In this document: positions 9,556 to 18,313 of the stretch, piece by piece
Numbering within the stretch: position 1 is the stretch's first letter
How the letters are laid out: the number at the start of each line of letters is the position of its first letter
Assembly: GCF_002844375.1 (NCBI RefSeq)
Contig: NZ_CP024199.1
Span: 1-64,000 of the forward strand
Source: Thalassospira marina
GTDB lineage: Bacteria; Pseudomonadota; Alphaproteobacteria; Rhodospirillales; Thalassospiraceae
Direction: 5' to 3'
DNA length: 64,000 nucleotides
Program-made: the position numbers and the translations under genes
Notes under the pieces: generated by a model
The model's input: only the letters and a program-made list of their open reading frames with translations
The model's database searches: none
Told to the model about the DNA's origin: nothing

Positions 9556-10467
9556 GTGGCGTTTGAAAAAACCGTGGGTTTTGTCGGTTTGGGGGGAATG
9601 GGCAGTGGCCTGGTCAAGAACATGCTGCTTAAGGGCGTTAGTGTTCAGGTCCTGGATCTTGACGCCGAAAAAGTAAAGCTGGCCGAAAGCCGGGGTGCCA
9701 AAGTGGCCGCGTCGGTTTCGGACATGGCAAAAAGCTGCGATGTGCTGGCATTTTGCATTGGCCGCGCTGAAGATGTTCAAAAGCTGACGATTGATGCCGA
9801 AAGTGGCTGCCTTGCCAATATGCGCCCGGGTCAGGTCATTCTGGATCACACTACCACCAGCCCCGACCATGTTGATTTGATGAGTGCGGCCTGCGCAAAG
9901 GCGGGTATTCGTTATTGCGAAGCCCCGATGACCCGCACACCGATGCATGCCGATCAGGGATGCGTGAATGTGTTGTATGGTGGGGATTCGGACCTGCTTG
10001 AAGACCTGCGCCCGCTATTTGATACCTATGCCGAAAACATTTTTCATGTCGGCCCCAGCGGCCATGCCATCCGCCTGAAGCTGATCCATAACTTCATTGC
10101 TTTTGCCAATGTCGCCTCGTTCTGCGAGGGCTTTGCCCTGGCGGCGAAGGAAGGCCTGGATATGACCAAGGTCATCGACATCATTTCGGCCGCCGGTGGC
10201 AAAAGCGGCATGATGGACCTTTATGGCCGTAAAACCCTTGAACGCGACTTTACCCCGCATATGGCCCTGGAATGGGCCGAAAAGGACGTTGGCTATTATG
10301 TGCGCTGGCTGGAAAAGGCCGGTTTGCCAGGCTTTCTGGCCGGGTCGGTTCACCAGACATATGCGCTGGCATCAATCATGGGACATGGCAGCGAAGGCTG
10401 TACGGCCGTGATCAAGGCTTATGAAAAGCTTTCGGGCGTCGAAGCCGCATTTCCCAAAAATTCCTGA
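9556..10467 (+). CDS. NAD(P)-dependent beta-hydroxyacid dehydrogenase
   Basis: This is a 303-aa protein of the 3-hydroxyisobutyrate/tartronate-semialdehyde/6-phosphogluconate dehydrogenase family, which interconverts a beta-hydroxyacid and its semialdehyde. The N-terminal Rossmann fold carries GFVGLGGMGSGLVKNML. The substrate loop motif is DHTTTSPDHV. The catalytic lysine lies in GHAIRLKLIHNF. The C-terminal half is the all-helical dimer domain. GTG start with a strong ribosome site (GAGGAGG). It is the first gene of an operon-like run with a TRAP transporter, so its substrate is probably what that transporter brings in, or a product made by the divergent ThDP enzyme. The exact substrate is unknown. 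Confidence 0.88.
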   Translation: MAFEKTVGFVGLGGMGSGLVKNMLLKGVSVQVLDLDAEKVKLAESRGAKVAASVSDMAKSCDVLAFCIGRAEDVQKLTIDAESGCLANMRPGQVILDHTTTSPDHVDLMSAACAKAGIRYCEAPMTRTPMHADQGCVNVLYGGDSDLLEDLRPLFDTYAENIFHVGPSGHAIRLKLIHNFIAFANVASFCEGFALAAKEGLDMTKVIDIISAAGGKSGMMDLYGRKTLERDFTPHMALEWAEKDVGYYVRWLEKAGLPGFLAGSVHQTYALASIMGHGSEGCTAVIKAYEKLSGVEAAFPKNS

Positions 10468-10482
10468 AGCAGTTGCTGTTTC

Positions 10483-10509
10483 TTTGGGCCGCATTTTTGC
10501 GGCCCCAAA
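10483..10509 (+). other. Intercistronic stem-loop before dctP
   Basis: GGGCCGCA (10486-10493) pairs with TGCGGCCC (10498-10505), flanked by TTT and AAA. There is no T tract after the stem, so it is more likely an mRNA 3'-end stabiliser or attenuator than a full terminator. Confidence 0.55.
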
Positions 10510-10556
10510 AACACAAAGCGCGCAAAGCGCATTCACATTCCAATGGAGGAAACATC

Positions 10557-11549
10557 TTGAAAAATCAAAAACTGGGCAAGGCCGTATTGTCGGTCCTTGC
10601 AACCGTTCTGTCTGTCACAACGTTACATAGCGTACAGGCAGCAACCGAATTGCGTTTGGCGCATTTTGCCGCAGAAGACCACCCGGCGCAGATTGCGGCA
10701 CTACAGTTCAAAAAGAATGTTGAAGCCCGCACAAACGGTGAAGTTGTTGTTGAACTTTATCCCGCAAACGAACTGGGAAGCCCGCCCGAACAGCTTGAAC
10801 AGACCGTTCTTGGCGTGGTTGACATGAACCTGCCGACCCAGGGCGCGCTTGATAAATATGTCAAAGCCTTCGCCACCGTGATGACCCCGTTTGCGTTCAA
10901 ATCCTATGACGAAGCCCATCAGGTTCTTGATGGTCCGTTCATGGATTGGGTCGCCCCCCAACTTGAAGAAAAAGGGCTGGTGATGCTGTCAAACTGGGAA
11001 TATGGCTTCCGTAACGTGACCAATTCGGTCCGTCCGATCAATTCACCGGAAGACATGGCCGGTCTGAAGCTGCGCACCCCGCCAGAAGTCCAGATCGTTG
11101 CTTCCCTTGAGGCACTTGGCGCGCAAACCACACAGATCGCCTTTCCCGAACTGCCCGGCGCACTGACGGCCGGTGTTGTTGATGGTCAGGAAAACCCGAT
11201 CAGCGTGATTTACCACAACAAACTTTATGAATTGCAGCACAACCTCGCGCTGACGCATCACGTTTACAATTCGATGGTGCATGTCATCAACAAGGACAAA
11301 TGGGATTCGCTAAGTGCGGATGAACAGAAAATTGTCCGCGAGGAAAGTGTCTCTGCGGGCAACCTGATGCGCAAGCTGGTGCAGGACGAAGAAGCATCTG
11401 ACCTGGCCAAGATCAAGGCGGCGGGTGTTGAAGTAACCGAACCGGACCTTGCGCAATTCAAGGCCAAGATGGGCCCGGCATATGAGCGGGTGAAAGCCTA
11501 TGCCGGCGAAGAAAACATGAAAACCTTCATGAGCTTTCTCGGGAAGTAA
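10557..11549 (+). CDS. dctP: TRAP transporter substrate-binding protein, DctP family
   Basis: This is the periplasmic solute receptor of a TRAP transporter, about 330 aa. It starts at a TTG (10557) set 7 bases behind GGAGGA. Upstream codons in the frame lack a ribosome site. An N-terminal Sec signal peptide (LGKAVLSVLATVLSVTT, cleavage near VQA-A) precedes the mature start TELRLAHFAAEDHPAQ. The family's ligand-domain phrases GLKLRTPPEVQ and FPELPGALTAGVVDGQENP are present. The arginine in the LKLRTP motif normally salt-bridges the substrate carboxylate, so the ligand is probably an organic acid. It is followed by a stem-loop and then the two permease genes. Confidence 0.93.
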   Translation: MKNQKLGKAVLSVLATVLSVTTLHSVQAATELRLAHFAAEDHPAQIAALQFKKNVEARTNGEVVVELYPANELGSPPEQLEQTVLGVVDMNLPTQGALDKYVKAFATVMTPFAFKSYDEAHQVLDGPFMDWVAPQLEEKGLVMLSNWEYGFRNVTNSVRPINSPEDMAGLKLRTPPEVQIVASLEALGAQTTQIAFPELPGALTAGVVDGQENPISVIYHNKLYELQHNLALTHHVYNSMVHVINKDKWDSLSADEQKIVREESVSAGNLMRKLVQDEEASDLAKIKAAGVEVTEPDLAQFKAKMGPAYERVKAYAGEENMKTFMSFLGK

Positions 11550-11552
11550 TCA

Positions 11553-11580
11553 TCGGCCCGGCCTGTTGGGGTCGGGCCGA
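11553..11580 (+). other. Stem-loop between dctP and dctM
   Basis: TCGGCCCG (11553-11560) and CGGGCCGA (11573-11580) form a perfect 8-bp stem with no following T run. Such hairpins behind a binding-protein gene commonly stabilise that message and lower expression of the downstream permeases. Confidence 0.6.
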
Positions 11581-11649
11581 CACCTTGGCGAAGAGGTTGG
11601 ATATGCCTCTTCGCATTTCCGCTCCCATCTTTTCTGAAAGTCCGAGACC

Positions 11650-12942
11650 ATGCTCTCCCTGTTTGTGCTTCTCGCACTTGTTGGATTGATCGTTTTTGGC
11701 GTTCCCATTGCTGTTGCGCTCGCGGTTACGGCAGTTGGCACCTATCTGGCGCTTGGCGAAACATCAATTCTGACCATGTTGCCGCAGCGCATGTATTCGG
11801 CCACGACATCCTTTACGCTGCTGGCCATTCCGTTTTTTATTCTGGCCGGAAACCTGATGAATACCGGTGGTGTGACCGAACGTATTTTCCGGTTCGCTGC
11901 CGCCCTTGTCGGGCATATTCGTGGGGGGTTGGGCCAGGTTAACGTATTTGCCAGCCTGATTTTTTCGGGAATGTCGGGTGCGGCTGTTGCCGATGCGGCC
12001 GGCCTTGGCCAGGTCGAATTCAAATCCATGCGCGATCGTGGCTATGACGAACGCTTTTCCGCGGCCATTACGGCGGCATCCTCGACCATTGGTCCGGTTT
12101 TTCCGCCCAGTATTCCCTTTGTGATTTTCGCCAGTTTGACGGGCACATCGGTTGTGCGGCTGTTTCTGGCTGGTGTTGTGCCCGGTGTCCTGATGGCGAT
12201 TGCCCTGATGGTGGCGGTTTATGTGGTGGCATTAATTCGCAAATTCCCGCGTGAAATGCGCGCCAGCTACCGCGAAATCTGGCAATCCTTCAAGGGCGCG
12301 TTTCTACCACTTGGCACGCCCTTCATTATCATTGCCGGTATTTTAAGTGGCCTTTTCACCCCGACCGAAGCCGGTGTAACCGCCAGTTTTTATGCGGCCT
12401 TTCTGGGGCTGTTTGTTTATCGCGAAATTACTGTGCAGGATTTGCCCCGTATTTTGTGGGATACGCTGCTTCATACCGTGCGCGTGCTGTTTGTCATTGC
12501 TGCTGCCGGGTTTTTTGGCTGGCTTCTGATCCATCAGCGTGTGCCCAATACCGTGATCAATCTGCTGCTGTCGCTATCAGACAGCCCGGCGGTGATCATG
12601 TCGATTATCGTGCTGGTTTTGCTGGTGCTGGGCATGTTCCTTGAAGGTATTGCCGTTCTGGTCATTACCGTTCCGATCTTTATGCCGATCATGCAGACCT
12701 TGGGTGTCGACCCCATCCAGTTTGGCGTGATCATGATCATGTGTTCGATGGTCGGGCTGCTGACCCCGCCGGTCGGGATGGTGCTGTTTGCTGTTTCAAG
12801 CGTTACCAATGTGGCGATTGCCCCGCTTGTCAAAGAACTTTGGCCCTATCTGATCGGGATCATGGTTGTGCTGTTGCTGGTTGTTTGTGTGCCCGCAGTA
12901 TCAACCTGGTTGCCCTCCCTGGTGATGGGGGGCGGGCAATGA
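11650..12942 (+). CDS. dctM: TRAP transporter large permease, DctM family
   Basis: This is a 430-aa, very hydrophobic inner-membrane protein with about 12 membrane segments. It forms the translocation path and uses the Na+ gradient. Family motifs include the IPFFILAGNLMNTGG region, SGAAVADAAGLGQVEF, the SSTIGPVFPPSIPFVIF repeat and the C-terminal PPVGMVLFAVSSVTNV. The stop overlaps the start of the small permease by four bases (ATGA), so the two are translationally coupled. The order dctP-dctM-dctQ is less usual than P-Q-M. Confidence 0.94.
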   Translation: MLSLFVLLALVGLIVFGVPIAVALAVTAVGTYLALGETSILTMLPQRMYSATTSFTLLAIPFFILAGNLMNTGGVTERIFRFAAALVGHIRGGLGQVNVFASLIFSGMSGAAVADAAGLGQVEFKSMRDRGYDERFSAAITAASSTIGPVFPPSIPFVIFASLTGTSVVRLFLAGVVPGVLMAIALMVAVYVVALIRKFPREMRASYREIWQSFKGAFLPLGTPFIIIAGILSGLFTPTEAGVTASFYAAFLGLFVYREITVQDLPRILWDTLLHTVRVLFVIAAAGFFGWLLIHQRVPNTVINLLLSLSDSPAVIMSIIVLVLLVLGMFLEGIAVLVITVPIFMPIMQTLGVDPIQFGVIMIMCSMVGLLTPPVGMVLFAVSSVTNVAIAPLVKELWPYLIGIMVVLLLVVCVPAVSTWLPSLVMGGGQ

Positions 12943-13442
12943 TGCAAACCCTTCATTCAATTGACCGTATTGTTGGCTTTATCCTGCGTACCGTTGCCAT
13001 TACCTGCCTTGTGATCCTGATGTTCATTCTGGGCGGTAACGTTATTGCCCGGTTTACCAACTGGTTCTCGCTGGGGTGGTATGACGAGATCATCCAGCTC
13101 AGCTTTGCCTGGATGGTGTTTTTTGGGGCAGCCGAATTGTGGCGGGAAAACCAGCATTTCCGCATCGACTGGCTGTTCTACACATTGCCGCGCGCCAAGC
13201 GGCGTGTTCACACCTTTATCGTCGCCCTCTTCAACATCCTGTTTCTGTCCTTCCTGATGTATGAGGGGACATATCTTGCGCAGAAAAGCTCGGCATTGAC
13301 GCCGATTCTGGGGCTGCCTGTCGCCCTGCTTTACAGCTGCGTTCCAATCAGTGCCGCGATCATGCTGGTCTATGCCATTGCCGATCTGTTCCGGCATTCG
13401 CCTCGCCATGCCGACGAGGTTCACGTCATCGACGATCTTTGA
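12939..13442 (+). CDS. dctQ: TRAP transporter small permease, DctQ family
   Basis: This is a 167-aa inner-membrane subunit with four predicted segments. It includes the signature stretch around WYDEIIQLSFAWMVFFGAAELWRENQHFRIDW, which typifies DctQ (conserved E and the HxxxD-like turn). It starts at ATG 12939, overlapping the dctM stop; a second ATG follows at once (12942). It partners DctM in the membrane complex. The open frame extends upstream inside dctM, but that part is out of frame with dctM and is not real. Confidence 0.9.
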   Translation: MMQTLHSIDRIVGFILRTVAITCLVILMFILGGNVIARFTNWFSLGWYDEIIQLSFAWMVFFGAAELWRENQHFRIDWLFYTLPRAKRRVHTFIVALFNILFLSFLMYEGTYLAQKSSALTPILGLPVALLYSCVPISAAIMLVYAIADLFRHSPRHADEVHVIDDL

Positions 13443-13468
13443 TCTTTCAAACCAAAGGGATTTTCACA

Positions 13469-13789
13469 ATGATTTACGATCATCGCACCTATACGTGCCG
13501 TCCGGGCACCATCGCCAAGCACCTGAAACTGTATGAAGACAGCGGCTGGCAGATTCAGAAAAAACATCTGGGTGATCCGGCTGTTTATGCTGCCACCGAA
13601 ACCGGCGATGTGAATTCATATATTCATATCTGGGTTTACGAAAGTGCGGCTGACCGCGCCGCAAAACGCGCCAACCTCAAGGCCGATCCCGAATGGCAGG
13701 AATATCTGAAAAAATCGGCAGATGCGGGTTATCTGATCAGCCAGGTCAATAAAATCCTGACACCGACTGGCTTCTTCCAGAAGCTTTAA
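13469..13789 (+). CDS. NIPSNAP-family protein
   Basis: This is a 106-aa single-domain protein of the ferredoxin-like dimeric alpha/beta barrel type. The typical start is MIYDHRTYTCRPGTIAKHL, and the middle carries SYIHIWVYESAADRAAKRANL, with the family's W-Y strand and a following DPEWQEY turn. The ATG at 13469 has AAAGGGA 8 bases upstream. It sits 26 bases behind dctQ at the end of the catabolic operon. In bacteria these small proteins recur in catabolic operons, but their biochemical role is not established, so I assign none. Confidence 0.82.
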   Translation: MIYDHRTYTCRPGTIAKHLKLYEDSGWQIQKKHLGDPAVYAATETGDVNSYIHIWVYESAADRAAKRANLKADPEWQEYLKKSADAGYLISQVNKILTPTGFFQKL

Positions 13790-13849
13790 GCGATTACCGC
13801 GATCAAGGTTCCCGGCATGTTCAAAGCCGGTATTACCGCAAAAACAAAA

Positions 13850-13886
13850 CATAACGGCACCCCGACTGGTTTGGGGTGCCGTTATG
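13850..13886. terminator. Bidirectional terminator
   Basis: A 14-bp perfect stem, CATAACGGCACCCC with GGGGTGCCGTTATG, lies between the NIPSNAP gene and the convergent SDR gene. The minus strand has the better T-rich tail (TTTTGTTTT), so it mainly ends the SDR transcript but should stop both. Confidence 0.85.
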
Positions 13887-13929
13887 CTGTTTGGGGGATG
13901 TTGTGATCAATGGCTGGTCAGCCGGTCAT

Positions 13930-14688
13930 TCATACCGGCAGGGGGTTATCGGCAAGGGACGCGTTAAAACCATCAATCAGGGCATGTTCATTCGCGCCGG
14001 GATTTTCGCGAAATGGCTTTGCCCCTTCGACAACGATTTCAGGTGCGTCACCAGCCAGGCCCTGCATGGTTTCGGTGATGAAGGCATCAAGCGGCATGGC
14101 GCGGGGATCGTCGCTTTTTTTGATCAGATCGGTATTGACCCAGGGCGGGGCAATTTCATGCACGGTGACCGAACTTCCCTGTAACAGGAAACGCTGCGAC
14201 AGCGTATAGGAATGCAGGGCAGCCTTCGATGCCGAATAAACTGCCGTAATGGCCAGCGGTACATAGGCCAGAACGGATGTATTATTGATGATGGTGGCAC
14301 GCGGCTGCTGTTTTAAATGGTTGATCAGCGCCGATGTCATGCGGATCGGCCCTAACAGGTTGGTGACCAGGATCTGCTGGCTGACTGCGTCATCGACCAC
14401 GCCTGCGGCATCGTCAAAGGGCATGATGCCGGCATTATTGATCAAAACATTAAGTTTCGGGAAATCGGCAATCAGTTGAGTCGCTGCATTTTCAATGCTT
14501 TGCGGGTCGGTAATGTCCAGTTCAATGCTGGCCATACCGGGATTGGCGGCTGTGACTTCGTCTAACAGGGCCTTGCGGCGCCCGGCAATAATCACCTGGT
14601 TGCCCAGTTTGTGAAAGGCTTCGGCAAGGCCGCGACCAATGCCCGAAGTCCCCCCGGTGATAAAGATGGTGTTATCTGTCATCTGCAT
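13930..14688 (-). CDS. Short-chain dehydrogenase, DltE-like
   Basis: This is a 252-aa classical SDR oxidoreductase. The NAD(P)-binding TGGTSGIGRGLAEAF is near the N-terminus, NNAG follows near residue 85, and the catalytic Ser and YSASK motif is present (VYSASKAALHSY). The DltE/YdfG-like subgroup is suggested by the phrase ALINHLKQQPRATIINNTS. It lies 92 bases behind a second SDR gene and shares its orientation. Both diverge from a GlxA-type regulator, which probably controls them. The substrate is unknown. Confidence 0.85.
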   Translation of the reverse strand: MQMTDNTIFITGGTSGIGRGLAEAFHKLGNQVIIAGRRKALLDEVTAANPGMASIELDITDPQSIENAATQLIADFPKLNVLINNAGIMPFDDAAGVVDDAVSQQILVTNLLGPIRMTSALINHLKQQPRATIINNTSVLAYVPLAITAVYSASKAALHSYTLSQRFLLQGSSVTVHEIAPPWVNTDLIKKSDDPRAMPLDAFITETMQGLAGDAPEIVVEGAKPFRENPGANEHALIDGFNASLADNPLPV

Positions 14689-14780
14689 GGAAATGTTCCT
14701 TAATGGTGCCAGCCGGTTTTTGGCCGGCAGCAGGGATGTGATGTATCCGGATTGTGATAAAGGGGGTGTTGTGCCCGCGA

Positions 14781-15584
14781 TCAGTTGGCGGGCAGATAGC
14801 GCGCGCCGGGGGTTGAATGGGCAAATTGCTGCGATAATGCGCGCCGTGATGCCTCGTAACTGTTCCAGGCGTCACCATCATGCAGCGGCGGAATGGTGAC
14901 TGTTTCACCCAGGTCAAAACCGGCAAGGGCGGCATCAACCATGATGTCGGAATGCATCACCATGCTTTCGGGCAGGTTGGAATGGTGCATGCCGGAAATT
15001 TCCCAGAATTCGGTGGCGGTGGCACCGGGTAACACGGCCTGAACCCGCAAACCTTTGTTGGCCAGTTCATGATGCAGGGATTGGGTCAATGCCAGGACAT
15101 AAGCTTTGCTGGCGCCGTAAACGCCGTTCAAAATTTCCGGCCCGATGGCAACGATCGAGGCGATATTGATGATATTGCCCTGTCCACGTTCGACAAAGGC
15201 CGGGGCGGCGGCATAGGTCAAACGGGTTAATGCCGTGACATTTAACGTGATCATGTCTTCCATTTTGTCGATATCGGCCTGCAAAAGCGGGGCGACCGAA
15301 CCAAAACCGGCATTATTGACCAGGGTTGTAATTGAACTGTCGGTGCGCAGAATATTTTCCACACGGGCAAGGTCATCTTTGTTGCCAAGATCGGCGACCA
15401 CGACATGAACGTAACGGCCGGTTTCCGCCGTGATTTTTTTGGCAACATCATCAAGGCGCGCCTTGTTGCGGGCGACAAGAATAAGGTCATGGCCGCGACG
15501 TGCCAGGCGGTCGGCGTAAATTGCGCCAATGCCGCTTGATGCGCCAGTAATCAGGGCTGTGCCTCTGGGGGATGAATTCGTCAT
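14781..15584 (-). CDS. Short-chain dehydrogenase/reductase
   Basis: This is a 267-aa SDR enzyme with cofactor motif TGASSGIGAIYADRLA, NNAGFGS near residue 90, and catalytic YGASKAYVLAL. The length and the SLHHELANKGLRVQAVLPGATATEFW segment fit the YqjQ/DltE-like SDR group. I use the ATG at 15584, which has GAAGGAC just upstream. A TTG five codons earlier is possible. It is the first gene leftward from the divergent promoter region shared with the GlxA-like regulator. No pathway can be assigned. Confidence 0.85.
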   Translation of the reverse strand: MTNSSPRGTALITGASSGIGAIYADRLARRGHDLILVARNKARLDDVAKKITAETGRYVHVVVADLGNKDDLARVENILRTDSSITTLVNNAGFGSVAPLLQADIDKMEDMITLNVTALTRLTYAAAPAFVERGQGNIINIASIVAIGPEILNGVYGASKAYVLALTQSLHHELANKGLRVQAVLPGATATEFWEISGMHHSNLPESMVMHSDIMVDAALAGFDLGETVTIPPLHDGDAWNSYEASRRALSQQFAHSTPGARYLPAN

Positions 15585-15742
15585 GGTTATGTCCTTCAAA
15601 ATGCGGTTGTTTTCCGGCGCTGGCCGGTTTGCCTGATGAAGGAACGATAGGGCAAAGATGTTGTGTCTTGAATGTCATATAGACGTCATTTAAGGACATT
15701 TCTTGACTTATTTTATAAATATCCGACAATTTAAGACGTTTC

Positions 15743-16729
15743 ATGGATCGCAATGCCAGAAGGGCCGGTCAGATGCTTAGTGTTGGTTTTATTCTTCATC
15801 CCGCTTTTTCCCCGATGGGCCTTGCCGCGTTAACGGCCTTTGATATTGCCAATACCCATGCAGGCGCGGTGCTTTATGATGTGAAGCTGCTTTCGGCGCG
15901 GGGTGGGCCGGTGCGTGGCTCCATGGGTTTTTCGATTGAGACCGAAACGCTGTCTGACCGCTATTTCGACCTGCTGATCATTGGCGGTTCCATGGGGGAA
16001 ACCGGCGATGAGGTGGTCGAATTTGTGCGCGATGCACCACGCTTTTGCCGCCGGATCGCATCGATCTGTACCGGGGCCTTTGTGTTGGCGGCGGCCGGGC
16101 TGCTTGATGGGCGACGGGCCACCACGCATTGGGCCTATGCCCGCGAGATGGAACAGAAATACCCCAAAATAAAGGTCGAGGAAGACCGTATCTTCATTAA
16201 AGACGGCCCGGTTTGGACATCGGCGGGCATGACTGCGGGCATTGATCTGGCCCTGGCCTTTATCGAAGAAGATTTTGGCTCTGATATTGCCCGCACCGTT
16301 GCCCGCAAGCTGGTGGTTTATCACCGGCGTACTGGCGGTCAGACCCAGTTTTCCACACTTCTGGAACTTGAACCGAAATCCGACCGGATTCAAAAAGTGC
16401 TGACCTATGCCCGCCGCAACCTGACCAACCGGCTGGATGTGGATGAACTGGCGGGCATCGCCAGCCTGAGCCCCCGCCAGTTCAGCCGGGCGTTTCGCAC
16501 GGAAACCGGGCAGTCGCCTGCCCGGGCGATTGAAAACCTGCGCCTGGAAGTCGCGCGCGGCATGATGGAAGATACCAACCATTCCATTGATAGCGTCGCC
16601 CTGCAAACCGGTTTTGCCGACCGGGACCGAATGCGCCGTGCCTTTTTACGCGCCTATGGGCAACCACCCCAAACCATTCGCCGGGCGACACGGGCAGCGA
16701 TGGGGGAACCCGACCATATCGATGCCTGA
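15743..16729 (+). CDS. GlxA-family AraC-type regulator (DJ-1/PfpI + HTH)
   Basis: This is a 328-aa regulator. An N-terminal DJ-1/PfpI-like domain (residues about 10-190) has the nucleophile-elbow segment ASICTGAFVLAAAGLLDGRRATTHW, and a C-terminal double helix-turn-helix AraC domain follows (LDVDELAGIASLSPRQFSRAF, then SIDSVALQTGFADRDRMRRAF). Such proteins act as activators that sense small metabolites. A cysteine is kept at the elbow, but enzymatic activity is not implied. It diverges from two SDR genes across 158 bases. That gap contains TTGACT (15703-15708) and a rough repeat around GTCATATAGACGTCAT, possible control elements. A terminator follows. Confidence 0.9.
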   Translation: MDRNARRAGQMLSVGFILHPAFSPMGLAALTAFDIANTHAGAVLYDVKLLSARGGPVRGSMGFSIETETLSDRYFDLLIIGGSMGETGDEVVEFVRDAPRFCRRIASICTGAFVLAAAGLLDGRRATTHWAYAREMEQKYPKIKVEEDRIFIKDGPVWTSAGMTAGIDLALAFIEEDFGSDIARTVARKLVVYHRRTGGQTQFSTLLELEPKSDRIQKVLTYARRNLTNRLDVDELAGIASLSPRQFSRAFRTETGQSPARAIENLRLEVARGMMEDTNHSIDSVALQTGFADRDRMRRAFLRAYGQPPQTIRRATRAAMGEPDHIDA

Positions 16730-16757
16730 TTAAGGGAAAAGGGGTTTAATTAAAGGG

Positions 16758-16798
16758 AAAAGGCCGGATCGCCAAATGGGCGGCCCGGCCTTTTCGTT
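16758..16798 (+). terminator. Terminator after glxA-like gene
   Basis: AAAAGGCCGG (16758-16767) pairs with CCGGCCTTTT (16785-16794), followed by CGTTT. It is also placed to stop the convergent MFS transcript. Confidence 0.8.
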
Positions 16799-16849
16799 TG
16801 GGTGCAACAGGCAGGTTTGCGCTGTTGCGGGTGTTTTTGTTTAGAGGTG

Positions 16850-18040
16850 TCAGGCAATTGCCTGTTGCCGGGCAACGCGGTGGGCCTTGAAGGCAACCCA
16901 CAACCCCAGCGTTGCGGCCAGACCACCAATCAGAAATACCGGGGCATAACCGGAACGATCCGCGATCAGGCCAACAACCGGGCCGGTTGCGCCATAGGCA
17001 AGGTCCTGAAAGGCGGCAAACCCGCCAACCGCCGTGCCGCGCAAATGCGGCGGCACCAGTTTGACCACCTCGGACCCCATGGCGGGAAACACCATGGAAC
17101 AGCCAATGCCGGTAAGAAGCGCGCCCAGCAGGGCCAGTTCCGGCGTGGGGGCAAGCCACAAAAGGTACTGGCCGATGGCCTCAACCCCAAGGGATGCCAT
17201 GGCAACGGGGGTGCCGCCAATCCGGTCGGGCAGATGGCCACAAAACAGGCGCATCAAGACAAACCCACTGCCAAAAAATGTCAGCCCCAGCCCGGCATAG
17301 GGCCAGCCAAGGCTGATGAAATATAGCGAGAAGAAAGCACCCAGCGCAGCAAAGCCAATGCCCTGCAGGCCAACCGTGGCACCGGGGCGCCAGATGCGGC
17401 CAATAATTTTCCAGAACGATTCGCGTTTGCCAGGATGCGGGGCAACTGCAGGCAGCCAGTTGACCATCAAAATACCCAGCAGTGGCAACAGGGTGCAAAC
17501 GCCCATCAACCCGGTAAAACCAATACGGTCCAGAAGAAGCAGCCCCAGCGGGCCACCTGCCGCAAACGACCCGTAAATCCCCATGCCGACCAGTGCAATC
17601 ACCCGCCCGGAACGATGATGTCCCATAAGGCCAATGGCCCAGTTGATCATGCCGACCATGGCAAGGCTTTCACCCAGCCCCAGCAGCAAACGGCCAATGA
17701 TCAGAATGCCATAAGCAGCAAAAGCAGGGATTTGCCCCAAACCGGAAATCACACCGACAATGCCGGCAACCGCATAAATAACCAGCCCGCGCTGCATACA
17801 GATTTTACCGCCCAGCCGGTCCGAACTGGCACCGGCACGACCGCGGGTTAAAATGGTTGAAAGAAAGGCAATACCCACGGCAAGCCCGCCATAGGTGTTA
17901 TTCATGCCAAGCCCGTTCAGCACGTGGATAGGCACGGCCGGCAGCGACATGGCAACAGAAAGATAGGATAAAAAAAGTGCGCCGGTCAGGGCCAGAACAT
18001 GGCGATAGGCCTGATCGGGACGGGTTTCGGTATTGGTCAC
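16850..18040 (-). CDS. MFS transporter, YhhS/YfcJ-like
   Basis: This is a 396-aa, 12-segment major facilitator. The N-half has the motif-A-like region RGRAGASSDRLGGK. The sequence GRLLLGLGESLAMVGMINWAIG and the late VFPAMGSEVVKLVPPHLRG closely follow the YhhS/YfcJ arabinose-exporter-like family as I recall it. I start at GTG 18040 with GGAG six bases upstream. An ATG four codons earlier (18052) overlaps that site. Its substrate is unknown; relatives are linked to drug or sugar efflux. The O-methyltransferase lies upstream on the same strand across a 273-base gap with a G11 tract. Confidence 0.85.
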   Translation of the reverse strand: MTNTETRPDQAYRHVLALTGALFLSYLSVAMSLPAVPIHVLNGLGMNNTYGGLAVGIAFLSTILTRGRAGASSDRLGGKICMQRGLVIYAVAGIVGVISGLGQIPAFAAYGILIIGRLLLGLGESLAMVGMINWAIGLMGHHRSGRVIALVGMGIYGSFAAGGPLGLLLLDRIGFTGLMGVCTLLPLLGILMVNWLPAVAPHPGKRESFWKIIGRIWRPGATVGLQGIGFAALGAFFSLYFISLGWPYAGLGLTFFGSGFVLMRLFCGHLPDRIGGTPVAMASLGVEAIGQYLLWLAPTPELALLGALLTGIGCSMVFPAMGSEVVKLVPPHLRGTAVGGFAAFQDLAYGATGPVVGLIADRSGYAPVFLIGGLAATLGLWVAFKAHRVARQQAIA

Positions 18041-18183
18041 AAAACACTCCATTCTTTAAAAAACAAGGTGCCACCAGCCTTGATCGCAGCCCGATTGCAT
18101 GGGGCGTTGGTCGCAGCACAGTGGCAGGAGCGTTGATTGACGTTAACGCTTACGGCCAGGGCGCAGACAGTTGCGCCATGGCA

Positions 18184-18194
18184 GGGGGGGGGGG
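18184..18194. repeat. Homopolymeric G11 tract
   Basis: Eleven consecutive G residues lie in the gap between the O-methyltransferase stop and the MFS start, about 145 bases upstream of the MFS start codon. No supported gene covers the tract. Tracts of this length are prone to slipped-strand length change and to sequencing error. Confidence 0.9.
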
Positions 18195-18313
18195 ACGGGG
18201 AACGCTTGGCGCGGTTTATTATTACGAACCGTGCCGGTTAAAATGATCGGGACGGGGCTTGTGCAGGGCGGAGGCGAAACCGTGATCCCTGCCAGTGCCG
18301 GCCATCCCCGCGA

